DNA of 64,000 bases, taken from assembly GCA_964512145.1 (NCBI GenBank), contig CAZEIM010000014.1, forward strand, positions 1-64,000, written 5' to 3'. This document shows positions 27,766 through 37,092 of the stretch, piece after piece. This DNA comes from CAYOHR01 sp964512145 (lineage in GTDB: Bacteria; Bacteroidota; Bacteroidia; Flavobacteriales_G; JALEGO01). Made by a program: the position numbers and the translations under genes. The notes under the pieces were generated by a model that saw only the letters and a list, made by a program, of their open reading frames with translations, was not told the DNA's origin and made no database searches. Each line of letters starts with the position of its first letter. The stretch's first letter is position 1.

Positions 27766-28275
27766 TCATTTATTTAAAATTTTCTTACAAAAATTTATTA
27801 ATATTTCTTCCCTGTTTTCTGTTTCAATGTTAATTATTTGATTTGCATCTTCATATATTTTTGCACGTTGATGTATTAATTGTTCTATTTTAAGTTTTAA
27901 ATCATCATCGTTATTGGGAGCTAAAGGGCGTTCTTTTTTTGAGTTTTTTATCCTGTTTAATAAAAATGGTACAGATGCTTGAAGATATATGACATGTCCT
28001 TTTTTTTTCATGTTGTCTATATTGTTGTTAAAACAAGGCATACCTCCTCCGCAAGAAATAATACATTCATTTGTGGATAATTCATTTAAAAATTCTTTTT
28101 CTAATGCTCTAAAATACTGTTCTCCATGATTTTTAAAAATTTCGGAAATACGTAAACCCGTTTTTTTTTCGATAGATAAGTCGGAATCAATAAATGGGAT
28201 GTGTAATACCTTGGATACTTTTTTACCCAATGTTGTTTTTCCCACTCCCATAAATCCTATTAAAAATATAATCAC
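27766..28275 (-). CDS. aroK: Shikimate kinase
   Basis: The 169-residue P-loop kinase phosphorylates shikimate in the aromatic amino acid pathway. Visible motifs are the Walker A GFMGVGKTT at residues 7-15, the substrate-binding DSDLSIEKK region, CGGGMP, and the RPLAP lid. The start is GTG. The length is typical. It stands apart from other aro genes and precedes rplU by 35 nt. Confidence 0.93.
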   Translation of the reverse strand: MIIFLIGFMGVGKTTLGKKVSKVLHIPFIDSDLSIEKKTGLRISEIFKNHGEQYFRALEKEFLNELSTNECIISCGGGMPCFNNNIDNMKKKGHVIYLQASVPFLLNRIKNSKKERPLAPNNDDDLKLKIEQLIHQRAKIYEDANQIINIETENREEILINFCKKILNK

Positions 28276-28411
28276 CTTATACTAAATTTAAAGAAAGTAT
28301 GGATAATTGTTTGTTATAGTAGACAATATTCATTAATTCATTTACCATTCTTATATAAAGTAGTTTATTACATAGGGAGAACAAAAATACAATTGTTAAG
28401 ATATATTTTTA

Positions 28412-28789
28412 TTAAAATTCACATAAACTAGTTTGGATAGTATAGTTTTCTTTACCAAATCTGGTAACGGTTAACTTTTTAGTCTCCTGCTCACTCCCTC
28501 TAATATATATATCAGCAGAATTTTCCATCCAATTAACAGAAACATTTGCTTCTTGAAGATTGGATCCATCATTATATATTTTATCTTCAAGCAAAATAAC
28601 AGCTTTTTCTCTATAGTTTTTTGCGTATATTTTTATCATATGAGGTCCAAAACCTATGGCATCTTTGTAAAAAATTTTTATAGAAAAACTTTTATTGGGG
28701 TTTTCTTTTTCAAAAAGTATATGATAATTATTCTTTGAATTACATTGCATCAATAAAAATAGAGTGAAAAATAACCAATATTTTTTCAT
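28412..28789 (-). CDS. Small lipoprotein of unknown function
   Basis: The ATG at 28789 gives a lipoprotein signal (MKKYWLFFTLFLLMQC) with lipobox cysteine 16. An in-frame GTG lies 12 nt upstream. The mature domain of about 110 residues is beta-rich (VSVNWMENSADIYIRG) with no family I recognise. It is bracketed by aroK and psd, with a 136-nt spacer to aroK that shows no other gene. I cannot assign a function. Confidence 0.68.
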   Translation of the reverse strand: MKKYWLFFTLFLLMQCNSKNNYHILFEKENPNKSFSIKIFYKDAIGFGPHMIKIYAKNYREKAVILLEDKIYNDGSNLQEANVSVNWMENSADIYIRGSEQETKKLTVTRFGKENYTIQTSLCEF

Positions 28790-28851
28790 TATTTTATTCA
28801 CATTTTGTTGAAAATTTCGAGTACTTTTTCCGCTTTTATAGACAAACGAAA

Positions 28852-29508
28852 TTACCCTATGGTAGCTATTTTGGAAATATTTCCTTTAACAATATCGTTC
28901 ATTTGCACCTCAATGTTGGCGTTTAAGGGTAAAAAAACATCCACTCTGGAGCCAAATTTAATAAATCCCAGTTCATCTCCTTTTTTCACCACATTTCCTT
29001 CTTTTAAATAATATACAATTCTTCGAGCTACTGCACCGGCAATTTGCCGAGTAAGGACCTCAATACCTTGTGAGGATTTAATAACTATACTGGTTCTTTC
29101 GTTATCTGTTGAAGATTTTGGATGCCAAGCCACCAAATGTTTACCCGGGTGATATTTTGCATACATTACCGTTCCATCTATCGGCACCCAATTTACATGT
29201 ACGTTATTGGGCGACATAAATATAGAAACCTGTATTCGCTCTTCTTTAAAATATTCAGGTTCAAATACTTTTTCAATTACCACTACTTTTCCATCGCAAG
29301 GCGAAGTGATTTCGTTCGGTTGTATATTATTTGGGATTATTCGGGATGGATGCCTGAAAAACCGCAAAATAAATATTAAAAAAGCTAATGAAAATATAAG
29401 TAAAGGGATAAAAAGTACTTTAGAAAAATGAAATAAGAAATAATTTAATACACACAATAATAATAGTACTAGAATAATGGTAGGATACCCTTCTTTATGT
29501 ATTTTCAT
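28852..29508 (-). CDS. psd: Phosphatidylserine decarboxylase family protein
   Basis: The 218-residue protein has two N-terminal membrane segments (about 11-47) and a Psd core. The self-cleavage site appears as the Gly-Ser of IKFGSRVDVFLP, the form used by short Psd enzymes in place of LGST; the Ser would become the pyruvoyl group. Conserved SPCDGKVV and NNVHVNWVPIDG segments are present. The enzyme makes phosphatidylethanolamine from the PssA product. It lies 9 nt after cdsA, so it shares the rsfS-ftsH-cdsA transcript. Confidence 0.9.
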   Translation of the reverse strand: MKIHKEGYPTIILVLLLLCVLNYFLFHFSKVLFIPLLIFSLAFLIFILRFFRHPSRIIPNNIQPNEITSPCDGKVVVIEKVFEPEYFKEERIQVSIFMSPNNVHVNWVPIDGTVMYAKYHPGKHLVAWHPKSSTDNERTSIVIKSSQGIEVLTRQIAGAVARRIVYYLKEGNVVKKGDELGFIKFGSRVDVFLPLNANIEVQMNDIVKGNISKIATIG

Positions 29509-29517
29509 ATATATTTT

Positions 29518-30333
29518 TTAAAAAACCCACAATAAATGTTCTATAATAAACACATGCGGAACAATTAAAATAAAACTATCAAACCGGTCGTAAAATCCGC
29601 CATGTCCCGGTAACATATTTCCACTGTCTTTAAGATTAAAATGTCTTTTCCACATAGATTGTATTAAGTCTCCATACGTACCAACCACAGGAACAAGAAC
29701 TCCAATAGAAAGCCACATCCAAACCGGATAAAAAGATTTGTACATACTTAGTATATAACTTGCTATAACACTAAAAATTAAGCCTCCAAAAAATCCAATC
29801 CATGTTTTATTGGGCGAAATTCGTTCGAATAACTTTTTTTTACCTAAAAATTTTCCTGTAAAATAAGCCATAGAGTCATTGGTCCAAATTAAAATAAATA
29901 TGCCTAATATTTTCCAGTAAGAGTAGTCGTTCCCTTCAAATGCTACAGAGTCTAACAACCAAAATGGCATACATAAGTATATTAATATTAATACGATGTA
30001 AGAAATGTTATATATAGGATTGATGTTTTTAAGATATAAAGCCCGTATAAAAAAAATGGTAATGCTAATAATAAATGCAAAAAATACTAAATACGAATTA
30101 AAAAAGGTGAAATATAATTTGCTGGATAAAAAGTATAATAGGGTATGTATAGCTAATAACCCATAAAGGGGAATTTTTTCTTTTTTTTGAATGGGTTTAA
30201 TAAATTCAACGATACAAAAAACGCTGATTATCCAAAAAAGCAACAGGAAGCTATAATAGTTAAATATTAACAACAGCGCAAATATGCCTGCCCCTAATAT
30301 CCCTGTAATGATTCTTTTGGTTAAATTATTCAA
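29518..30333 (-). CDS. cdsA: Phosphatidate cytidylyltransferase
   Basis: The 271-residue membrane enzyme makes CDP-diacylglycerol from phosphatidate and CTP. It has about eight membrane segments. The C-terminal CDS signature is complete: SMWKRHFNLKDSG then LPGHGGFYDRFDS. RISPNKTWIGFFGG is also characteristic. The start is TTG, overlapping the ftsH stop by 4 nt. It supplies the substrate for pssA (12999-13829), and psd follows directly. Confidence 0.94.
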   Translation of the reverse strand: MNNLTKRIITGILGAGIFALLLIFNYYSFLLLFWIISVFCIVEFIKPIQKKEKIPLYGLLAIHTLLYFLSSKLYFTFFNSYLVFFAFIISITIFFIRALYLKNINPIYNISYIVLILIYLCMPFWLLDSVAFEGNDYSYWKILGIFILIWTNDSMAYFTGKFLGKKKLFERISPNKTWIGFFGGLIFSVIASYILSMYKSFYPVWMWLSIGVLVPVVGTYGDLIQSMWKRHFNLKDSGNMLPGHGGFYDRFDSFILIVPHVFIIEHLLWVF

Positions 30334-32384
30334 AGCGATTCAATACTTGAGTTTGACTCCGGTTTTTCTTCTGTAGGAATTACATTAGAAATAGTCGTTT
30401 CAGGGGTAACTTGATTAGATAATTCATTGATGATATCTTTTTTTCGTTTTCCCAAGATGTTTTCAACATCTTCTTTAAAAATAACTTCTTTTTCGAGCAA
30501 TCGCTCGGCTAATTGAATTAATTTGTCTTTATTCTCAGTTAAAATATTTTTAGCTCTATCGTATGCTTCATCTACCAGTTTTTTAACTTCTTGATCAATT
30601 AATTCAGCTGTTTTTTCGCTGTATGGTTTTTGGAAAGAATACTCACTTTGGCCGGTTGAGTCGTAAAAACTTATATTTCCAATTTTATCGTTTAAACCAT
30701 AAATACTAATCATAGCATACGCCTGTTTGGTTATTTTTTCTAAATCGGATAGTGCTCCTGTAGATACTTTTCCAAACATTACTTCTTCGGCAGCTCTCCC
30801 ACCTAATGCGGCACACATATCATCCATAAGTTGTTCTTTCGTAGTTAATTGTCGTTCTTCAGGTAAGTACCATGCAGCGCCTAATGATCGACCCCTGGGT
30901 ATAATGGTTACTTTTACCAAAGGAGATGCATGTTCAACCATCCAGCTAACAGTTGCGTGGCCAGCTTCATGAAAGGCAATTGACTTTTTTTCTTCAGGAG
31001 TAATAATTTTAGATTTTTTCTCCAAACCTCCAACAATTCTATCTACTGCATCTAAAAAATCTTGCAGTTCAACCATTTTTTTGTTTTTTCGAGCAGCTAT
31101 TAATGCCGCCTCATTACAAATATTGGCGATATCTGCACCAGAAAACCCGGGAGTTTGTTTAGCTAAAAAATCTAAATCTAATTCCTTGTCTAATTTTAGA
31201 GGTTTTAAATGCACCTTAAATATTTCTTTTCTTTCTAATAAGTCGGGCATATCTACATAAATTTGTCTATCGAAACGTCCAGGTCTTAATAAAGCGTTAT
31301 CTAATATATCGGCTCTATTGGTTGCGGCTAAAATAATTACTCCTGAATTTGTTCCAAAACCATCCATTTCGGTAAGTAATTGGTTTAGTGTATTTTCTCT
31401 CTCATCATTGGAGCTAAATGCCGGACTTTTTCCACGAGCTCTACCAATAGCGTCAATTTCATCAATAAAAATTATACTAGGGGCTTTTTCTTTAGCTTGT
31501 CTAAATAAATCTCTAACTCTAGAGGCACCAACTCCCACAAACATTTCAACGAAGTCGGATCCAGAAAGGGAAAAAAACGGAACCTGAGCTTCACCGGCAA
31601 CGGCTTTTGCTAATAAAGTTTTTCCTGTTCCAGGAGGGCCTACCAACAAAGCTCCTTTAGGAATTTTTGCTCCTAACTCAGTATATCTTTTTGGATTTTT
31701 TAAAAAATCTACAATTTCTTCAATCTCTTCTTTTGCACTTTCTAAGCCAGCGACATCCTTAAAGGTTATTTTAGCTTGCGCATCTTTGTCAAATAAAGTT
31801 GCTTTAGATTTGCCAATATTAAATATTTGAGCGCCAGGGCCACTGCTACCACCCATTCGCCTCATAATAAATATCCATATAAGTGTAATTAAAGCAATAG
31901 GAATTAACCATCCTAATACTTCTCCCAACCAGTTTTTGCTATAGTCATAATCAGGAAAAATTACTTTATCCATTTCTTTATTTTCTTGTGCTTTTGCCAG
32001 TTCTTTTTCGAACGACTCTACACTTCCAATTTTCACAAAAAAGTGAGGTCCTTTGTTGGTTTGTTTTCCGAACGGTGTTTCTCTTATTTTTTCATATTTA
32101 CTTTCACCTAGCTTTTCTTCTTTAATGTAAATTTTGGCAATCATTTCATTGGTAACAATCACGATTTTCTCTACTTCATCATTTTTAATCATGTCGTAAA
32201 GCAACGTTTTTGTGTTTGTTTCTACCGTAAAGCTATTCCATTGAAATAAATTAATAGTAATTAAAACAACACCAATGATGGCATAAATCCAGTAAAAATT
32301 AAACGAGGGTTTTTTAGGTATTTTGGGTATTTTTTTAAAGTTGTTTTGCGAACTTTTTTCTTCTTTTTTATATTCTGTACTCAT
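30330..32384 (-). CDS. ftsH: ATP-dependent zinc metalloprotease FtsH
   Basis: The 684-residue membrane AAA+ protease has two membrane segments (about 32-52 and 155-175) around a periplasmic domain. The AAA domain has Walker A GPPGTGKT near residue 248, Walker B FIDEIDAIG, and the arginine-finger region RPGRFDRQ. The zinc site HEAGH is at residues 472-476. It degrades membrane and short-lived regulatory proteins. The start overlaps the rsfS stop (ATGA). Confidence 0.97.
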   Translation of the reverse strand: MSTEYKKEEKSSQNNFKKIPKIPKKPSFNFYWIYAIIGVVLITINLFQWNSFTVETNTKTLLYDMIKNDEVEKIVIVTNEMIAKIYIKEEKLGESKYEKIRETPFGKQTNKGPHFFVKIGSVESFEKELAKAQENKEMDKVIFPDYDYSKNWLGEVLGWLIPIALITLIWIFIMRRMGGSSGPGAQIFNIGKSKATLFDKDAQAKITFKDVAGLESAKEEIEEIVDFLKNPKRYTELGAKIPKGALLVGPPGTGKTLLAKAVAGEAQVPFFSLSGSDFVEMFVGVGASRVRDLFRQAKEKAPSIIFIDEIDAIGRARGKSPAFSSNDERENTLNQLLTEMDGFGTNSGVIILAATNRADILDNALLRPGRFDRQIYVDMPDLLERKEIFKVHLKPLKLDKELDLDFLAKQTPGFSGADIANICNEAALIAARKNKKMVELQDFLDAVDRIVGGLEKKSKIITPEEKKSIAFHEAGHATVSWMVEHASPLVKVTIIPRGRSLGAAWYLPEERQLTTKEQLMDDMCAALGGRAAEEVMFGKVSTGALSDLEKITKQAYAMISIYGLNDKIGNISFYDSTGQSEYSFQKPYSEKTAELIDQEVKKLVDEAYDRAKNILTENKDKLIQLAERLLEKEVIFKEDVENILGKRKKDIINELSNQVTPETTISNVIPTEEKPESNSSIESL

Positions 32385-32770
32385 TCTTGGTTAATTATAC
32401 TTTCACTTATTATAAATTTTTGAGCATCTGCCCATAATTGTTCAATATTATAAAAAAATCTTTTTTCTTTTTCAAAAATATGCACTACAATACCTCCATA
32501 ATCTAACAATATCCATTCTGCATTTCTGTATCCTTCTTTATGAAGGAGCTTTACATTGCTTTTTTCTCGGACTGTTTGCAAAACCGAGTCAGCCAATGCT
32601 TCAACCTGAGTTTTAGAGTTGCCATGAGCTATAATAAAAAAATCAAAACTAGCTCCCAAAACCTTTTCAAAACTCATAACGGTGATATCCATTCCTTTTT
32701 TTTCTTCTAATCCAAACACAATTTGATGTATAAATGCATTGACAGATTTATCTTTGGAAAACTTATTCAT
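32381..32770 (-). CDS. rsfS: Ribosomal silencing factor RsfS
   Basis: The 129-residue protein is of the RsfS/Iojap family, which binds L14 on the large subunit and blocks subunit joining in starvation. Visible signatures are MDITVMSFEKV, FFIIAHGNSKTQVEALAD, and the EWILLDYGGIVVHIFEKEKRFFYNIEQLW tail region (quoted in parts: WILLDYGGIVVHIF). It is the first gene of the ftsH-cdsA-psd transcript and diverges from birA. Confidence 0.94.
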   Translation of the reverse strand: MNKFSKDKSVNAFIHQIVFGLEEKKGMDITVMSFEKVLGASFDFFIIAHGNSKTQVEALADSVLQTVREKSNVKLLHKEGYRNAEWILLDYGGIVVHIFEKEKRFFYNIEQLWADAQKFIISESIINQE

Positions 32771-32790
32771 GAAACAATATGTAGGTAAAA

Positions 32791-32813
32791 AAGTTTATTA
32801 AACTTCAAATGTA
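32791..32813. promoter_or_regulatory. Palindrome and candidate rsfS -7 box in the rsfS/birA divergent region
   Basis: A 7-bp inverted repeat with a single central base (AAGTTTA/TAAACTT, 32791-32805) abuts a minus-strand TACATTTG (32806-32813), a TAnnTTTG-type -7 box for rsfS. The region between the two start codons is only 54 nt. No -33 match was found. Confidence 0.35.
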
Positions 32814-32824
32814 TATATAAAAGC

Positions 32825-33580
32825 ATGCAAATAAAAATCATAGGATCTAAAATACACTATTTAAGCACGATAGATTCAACCAATAATTATACCATACAAA
32901 AGATAAGACAAAATGACATATTAGAAGGGGAGGTTGTTCTTGTAGAAAATCAAACAGCAGGCAGGGGGCAAAAAGGAAATAATTGGGAAAGTGAATCTAA
33001 AAGTAATCTGACATTTAGTGTTTATTTAAGACCTCATTTTTTAGTCGTTCAAAAAATTTTTTTATTAAATATGTTTGTCTCGGTGGCGATGGTTAAGTTT
33101 TTGGAAAAAAAACAAATTCAGGCAAAAATTAAATGGCCAAACGATATTTTGGTGGATAAAAAAAAAATATGCGGAATATTAATTGAAAATATTTTAAGAG
33201 GGAATATTGTTGAACATAGTGTGCTTGGAGTAGGTTTAAATGTAAATCAAAAAATATTTTTTTTCACAGAAAATAAATCCATAGTTTTTGAGCCTACTTC
33301 TATGATGAACATTAAGAATAATTCTTTAGATATAAAAGAGATTTTTTCTGAATTACTAGAAGAATTAAATACGTACTATTTATGGCTAAAAAATTCAGAG
33401 CAAAATATTGTTAAAATGTATAAGGAATACTTGTTTCAATTAAATGTTAAAGCTCCTTATATAGTGGAAGGTAAGCAAATATTAGCCGAAATAATAGATG
33501 TAGGGTTGAATGGAGAATTAATATTGGAATATGATTCAAAAAATATTACAATAAACCAAAAAGAAATAATTTTTTTATAA
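32825..33580 (+). CDS. birA: Biotin--[acetyl-CoA carboxylase] ligase
   Basis: The 251-residue enzyme attaches biotin to carrier proteins. It has the biotin-AMP binding loop GRGQKG at residues 46-51 and the catalytic KWPNDILVDKKKICGIL segment near 103-119. The N-terminal helix-turn-helix found in bifunctional BirA repressors is missing, so it should be a ligase only. It diverges from rsfS. The accA subunit of its likely target complex lies at 51639-52598. Confidence 0.92.
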   Translation: MQIKIIGSKIHYLSTIDSTNNYTIQKIRQNDILEGEVVLVENQTAGRGQKGNNWESESKSNLTFSVYLRPHFLVVQKIFLLNMFVSVAMVKFLEKKQIQAKIKWPNDILVDKKKICGILIENILRGNIVEHSVLGVGLNVNQKIFFFTENKSIVFEPTSMMNIKNNSLDIKEIFSELLEELNTYYLWLKNSEQNIVKMYKEYLFQLNVKAPYIVEGKQILAEIIDVGLNGELILEYDSKNITINQKEIIFL

Positions 33581-33626
33581 AAAAAATTTATTTTACGATT
33601 TAAATTTCATTAAAAAATAATTTTTC

Positions 33627-33657
33627 TTGCATGTATTTGTGAAAATATCTAATTTTG
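33627..33657 (+). promoter_or_regulatory. Bacteroidota-type promoter of glnA
   Basis: TTG at 33627-33629 and TAATTTTG at 33650-33657 match the -33 and -7 (TAnnTTTG) elements with a 20-nt spacer. The glnA ATG is 21 nt further on. Confidence 0.7.
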
Positions 33658-33678
33658 CGTTAGAAAAAAAAATAATTC

Positions 33679-34686
33679 ATGAAATCAAAATTAGAATATG
33701 TTTGGTTAGATGGTTATAAGCCGGAACCTAACTTAAGAAGTAAAACAAAAATTGTAGAAAATTTTAAGGGCACTTTAGAAGATTGTCCTATGTGGTCATA
33801 TGATGGAAGTTCAACCAGACAGGCAGAAGGAAGATTTTCTGATTGCTTATTAAAACCTGTTCGATTAGTGGTTGATCCTGAAAGAGAAAATGGTTGGATT
33901 GTTTTATGTGAGGTATTAAATCCAGATGGAACTCCCCACGAAAGCAATACAAGAAATAAAATTAATGATAATCCAGATTTTTGGTTTGGATTTGAACAAG
34001 AGTATACCTTGGTTGAAAATGGAAAGCCTTTAGGATTTCCGACCAATGGATATCCTGCACCACAAGGAATGTATTATTGCTCAGTTGGTTATGGTAACGT
34101 TGCTGGAAGAGAAATTATTGAAGAGCATTTAGACATTTGTTTAGAAGCTGGTTTAGAATTTACCGGAATTAATGCTGAGGTTTTACTAGGACAATGGGAA
34201 TTTCAAGTTTTAGGAAAAGGAGCTAAAAGAGCTGCCGATGATTTATGGATTGCTCGATATTTCTTATTTAGAATTACTGAAAAATATGGATTAAAAGTTG
34301 AGTTCCACCCTAAGCCTGTAACAGGTGACTGGAATGGTTCCGGTTTACATACTAATTTTTCGAATAAAGAAATGCGCGAAGTTGGTGGAGAAGAATTTAT
34401 TAAAGCAATTTGTGAATCATTTAGGAAAAATCATTCATATCATATTGCAGTTTATGGATCATCTAACGAAATGAGATTAACCGGTTTACATGAAACTCAA
34501 AGTATTGATAAGTTTTCATACGGAGTGAGTGACAGAGGTGCTTCAATTCGAATTCCTATTTCAATGCCTGAAAAAGGATGGAAAGGGTATTTAGAAGATA
34601 GAAGACCTGCTTCTAATGCAGATCCCTATTTAATTACTGCTCGTATTATTGAAACGGTAAGAGAAGCTAGTTTAGTTACAGCTTAA
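33679..34686 (+). CDS. glnA: Glutamine synthetase, short (GSII, eukaryotic-type) form
   Basis: The 335-residue protein is much shorter than GSI (about 470) or GSIII (about 700) and matches GSII: MWSYDGSSTRQAEG, FGFEQEYTLVENGKPLGFP, WEFQVLGKGAKRAADDLWIARY, and DWNGSGLHTNFSNKEMR. It makes glutamine from glutamate and ammonia. GSII is usual in eukaryotes and present in several Bacteroidota. The start follows a near-perfect promoter, and a strong terminator ends the transcript, so it is monocistronic. Confidence 0.94.
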   Translation: MKSKLEYVWLDGYKPEPNLRSKTKIVENFKGTLEDCPMWSYDGSSTRQAEGRFSDCLLKPVRLVVDPERENGWIVLCEVLNPDGTPHESNTRNKINDNPDFWFGFEQEYTLVENGKPLGFPTNGYPAPQGMYYCSVGYGNVAGREIIEEHLDICLEAGLEFTGINAEVLLGQWEFQVLGKGAKRAADDLWIARYFLFRITEKYGLKVEFHPKPVTGDWNGSGLHTNFSNKEMREVGGEEFIKAICESFRKNHSYHIAVYGSSNEMRLTGLHETQSIDKFSYGVSDRGASIRIPISMPEKGWKGYLEDRRPASNADPYLITARIIETVREASLVTA

Positions 34687-34713
34687 TACAAAATATACTA
34701 TGACTTCAATTAT

Positions 34714-34737
34714 AAGGGGCTTTAGCCCCTTTTTTTA
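34714..34737 (+). terminator. Rho-independent terminator of glnA
   Basis: A 7-bp GC-rich stem (AAGGGGC/GCCCCTT) with the 4-nt loop TTTA is followed by a T tract, 27 nt after the glnA stop. Confidence 0.9.
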
Positions 34738-34747
34738 TTGCTTATAA

Positions 34748-35155
34748 TTAAGAAATTGGATTTAATACCACACTAAATACTATTAGAGAATTGGCATCTC
34801 TGCCATAATATAATTTTTCCAGTGCCGTAATAATATCTTTTGCTCTGAAATATGAAGTATGCAATTCTTTGGTGTCTTTTAAACACCATTGAATGGTATA
34901 AGAGCTTTCCCTGTCTTTATAGTTTTTCACATAATCGAGCATGCTTTTCAAGGCTTCTACTTTTGTATATGCTTTTACCGAATGAAAAAGAAAAGATTGA
35001 CGATGGTTAGCGTTTACCGTTATTACATCTAACTTTATTTGATGTTCAATTTCGGTATACTCAAATAATACTTGATTTCCTTTTAAGCCTATGTACTGCT
35101 CAATTTCTTTTTGTAAATTAAGCGCCTCAATGTGTTGTTCTGAAATATCTGTCAT
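34748..35155 (-). CDS. Protein of unknown function
   Basis: The 135-residue soluble protein has a helical N-terminus (LNLQKEIEQYIG) and an alternating beta/alpha body with a C-terminal YYGRDANSLIVFSVVLNPIS. No signal peptide or membrane segment is present. It starts with ATG, 4 nt after the sugar dehydratase stop on the same strand, so the two are probably co-transcribed. I do not recognise the family. A link to the polysaccharide enzyme is possible but untested. Confidence 0.68.
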   Translation of the reverse strand: MTDISEQHIEALNLQKEIEQYIGLKGNQVLFEYTEIEHQIKLDVITVNANHRQSFLFHSVKAYTKVEALKSMLDYVKNYKDRESSYTIQWCLKDTKELHTSYFRAKDIITALEKLYYGRDANSLIVFSVVLNPIS

Positions 35156-35159
35156 AAAA

Positions 35160-37031
35160 TTATGTGTCTAAAATACAAAATTCGGAGTTTTGACTTATAT
35201 ATTCAGGAACTAATTCTTTCATTTTTTTTACTAAATACTCTTCTTTTGTTTCATCCATTTCAACTAGGTGTATTAAGCTTCCCACTTTCTGTTGAATTTC
35301 GGTAAAATCGTATTCTCTTACCTTTCCAATCATAATTTTTGGATGATGTGTAGGTAATACATTTTCTTTTTCATTTAAGAGCTCTTCCTCTAGTTTTTCT
35401 CCGGGACGTAATCCGGTAAATTTTATTTCAATATCTTTTCCTAATTCTAATCCAGATAATTTAATCATTTTTTTAGCTAGGTCGATAATTTTTACAGATT
35501 CTCCCATGTCAAATACAAATATTTCTCCCCCTTTTCCCATGGTAGCAGCTTCTAAAACTAACTGACATGCCTCGGGAATAGTCATAAAATACCGGGTTAC
35601 TTCCGGGTGTGTTACCGTAATTGGGCCTCCTTTAGCAATTTGCTTTCTAAACAATGGAATAACCGAGCCGTTTGAGCCCAAAACATTGCCAAAACGTGTA
35701 GTAATAAATTTAGTGGAGGATGTTTTTCCCAACGATTGGGTATATATTTCGGCAATTCTTTTGGACGCTCCCATAACATTGGTAGGATTTACGGCTTTAT
35801 CGGTTGAAATCATCACAAATTTTTCTACATTACATAGAACAGACATATCGGCTAAGTTTTTTGTGCCTGCAATATTTGTTATTACTGCTTCGCTTACATT
35901 TTCTTCCATAAGAGGCACATGTTTATAAGCAGCCGCATGAAAAACTATTTGTGGTTGATATTTTTTGAAAACATGGTTAATTCTTTTTTTATTATTAATA
36001 TCTCCAATAATGAGGTCCCAATTTTGATTTGAATAGGTGCTTAATAATTCAATATTTAAATCGTATAAACCTGATTCGGCCTGATCGAATAAGATGATTT
36101 TTTGGGGTAAAAACGGGATAATTTGTTTTACCAATTCACTGCCAATGGATCCGGCAGCTCCTGTTACTAAAACAGTTTTATCCTTTATACTATTTTTAAT
36201 TTTTGCTGTATCCACTTGTATTTCGTCTCTACCGAGCAAATCTTCAATTTTAATATGTTTTATCTGATTAAAACTCAATTCACCGTTTATCCAGCGTTCA
36301 ATAGGAGGAACGTCTCGTACGGTAATATTTTTATCTAAACACAAGTCAACGATTTCCTGCTTTTTTTCTTTACTCAAATCTTGAGTAGAAATAATTACAT
36401 GCGACACATTATTTTCATCAATTAATTTTTTAAATTCTTTAGCATGAAATACTTTTATTCCTTCAATAATACTACCCGATCTTTTGTGGTTATTATCCAC
36501 AAAGGCAATAATATTATATTTAGTGGCTCTATCTCTATCTAAGGTTCTTTTAGCGGTAATACCCAAATCCCCAGCTCCATAAATAATGACATCCCATTTG
36601 GGTTTTTTTCTTGATTTTAACTCATGGTATATGAGTTTTACCATTAAACGAGGAATAATCATAAAAAAGGAGGTGGTAAAAAATTCTATAATGATCACCG
36701 AAATAGGGATAAAATATTTTTTTTCGTAATAAAATCGTAAAAAATTTAAAATAATTAATATTAGACTTCCTACTCCTAATACTGAAGTAATTCGTAAAAT
36801 ATCATCGGAACTTGTGTAGCGAATAATTCCTTGATATGTTTTACTAATAAAAAAAGTAATAGCTCTTACCAATAATAATGCGGAATAACTTATGGGGAAC
36901 TCTTGTAATTCGATGAAAGGAATATTAAAATTAAATCGGAGTAAAAATGCGCTAGATAAGCCCAAAAATACCAATCCCAAATCTATACAAAAAATAGTCC
37001 AACGAGGAATTTTAAAAAAATTTGTGGGCAT
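35160..37031 (-). CDS. Membrane-bound nucleotide-sugar 4,6-dehydratase (WbpM/CapD/PglF type)
   Basis: The 623-residue protein has four N-terminal membrane segments (about 10-130) and a CoA-binding-like Rossmann region (YGAGDLGITAKRTL). An SDR-type catalytic domain from about residue 285 has the NAD motif GAAGSIGSEL, and TDKAVNPTNVMGASKR carries the active-site lysine in the TDK form typical of WbpM. Family members convert UDP-GlcNAc to a 4-keto-6-deoxy sugar for capsule, LPS O-antigen or glycans. A role in the A-LPS to which T9SS cargo is attached is a reasonable inference. Confidence 0.9.
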   Translation of the reverse strand: MPTNFFKIPRWTIFCIDLGLVFLGLSSAFLLRFNFNIPFIELQEFPISYSALLLVRAITFFISKTYQGIIRYTSSDDILRITSVLGVGSLILIILNFLRFYYEKKYFIPISVIIIEFFTTSFFMIIPRLMVKLIYHELKSRKKPKWDVIIYGAGDLGITAKRTLDRDRATKYNIIAFVDNNHKRSGSIIEGIKVFHAKEFKKLIDENNVSHVIISTQDLSKEKKQEIVDLCLDKNITVRDVPPIERWINGELSFNQIKHIKIEDLLGRDEIQVDTAKIKNSIKDKTVLVTGAAGSIGSELVKQIIPFLPQKIILFDQAESGLYDLNIELLSTYSNQNWDLIIGDINNKKRINHVFKKYQPQIVFHAAAYKHVPLMEENVSEAVITNIAGTKNLADMSVLCNVEKFVMISTDKAVNPTNVMGASKRIAEIYTQSLGKTSSTKFITTRFGNVLGSNGSVIPLFRKQIAKGGPITVTHPEVTRYFMTIPEACQLVLEAATMGKGGEIFVFDMGESVKIIDLAKKMIKLSGLELGKDIEIKFTGLRPGEKLEEELLNEKENVLPTHHPKIMIGKVREYDFTEIQQKVGSLIHLVEMDETKEEYLVKKMKELVPEYISQNSEFCILDT

Positions 37032-37092
37032 GAATGGATAAACTATTAACGTTGCAAAGTTAGTCGGTAAAATGAATTATAAAAAGTTTATT

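Noticed and set aside
36660..37092. Frameshift or missing start at the sugar dehydratase 5' end
   Set aside because: The reading frame is intact with an ATG at 37031 and a normal four-helix N-terminus.
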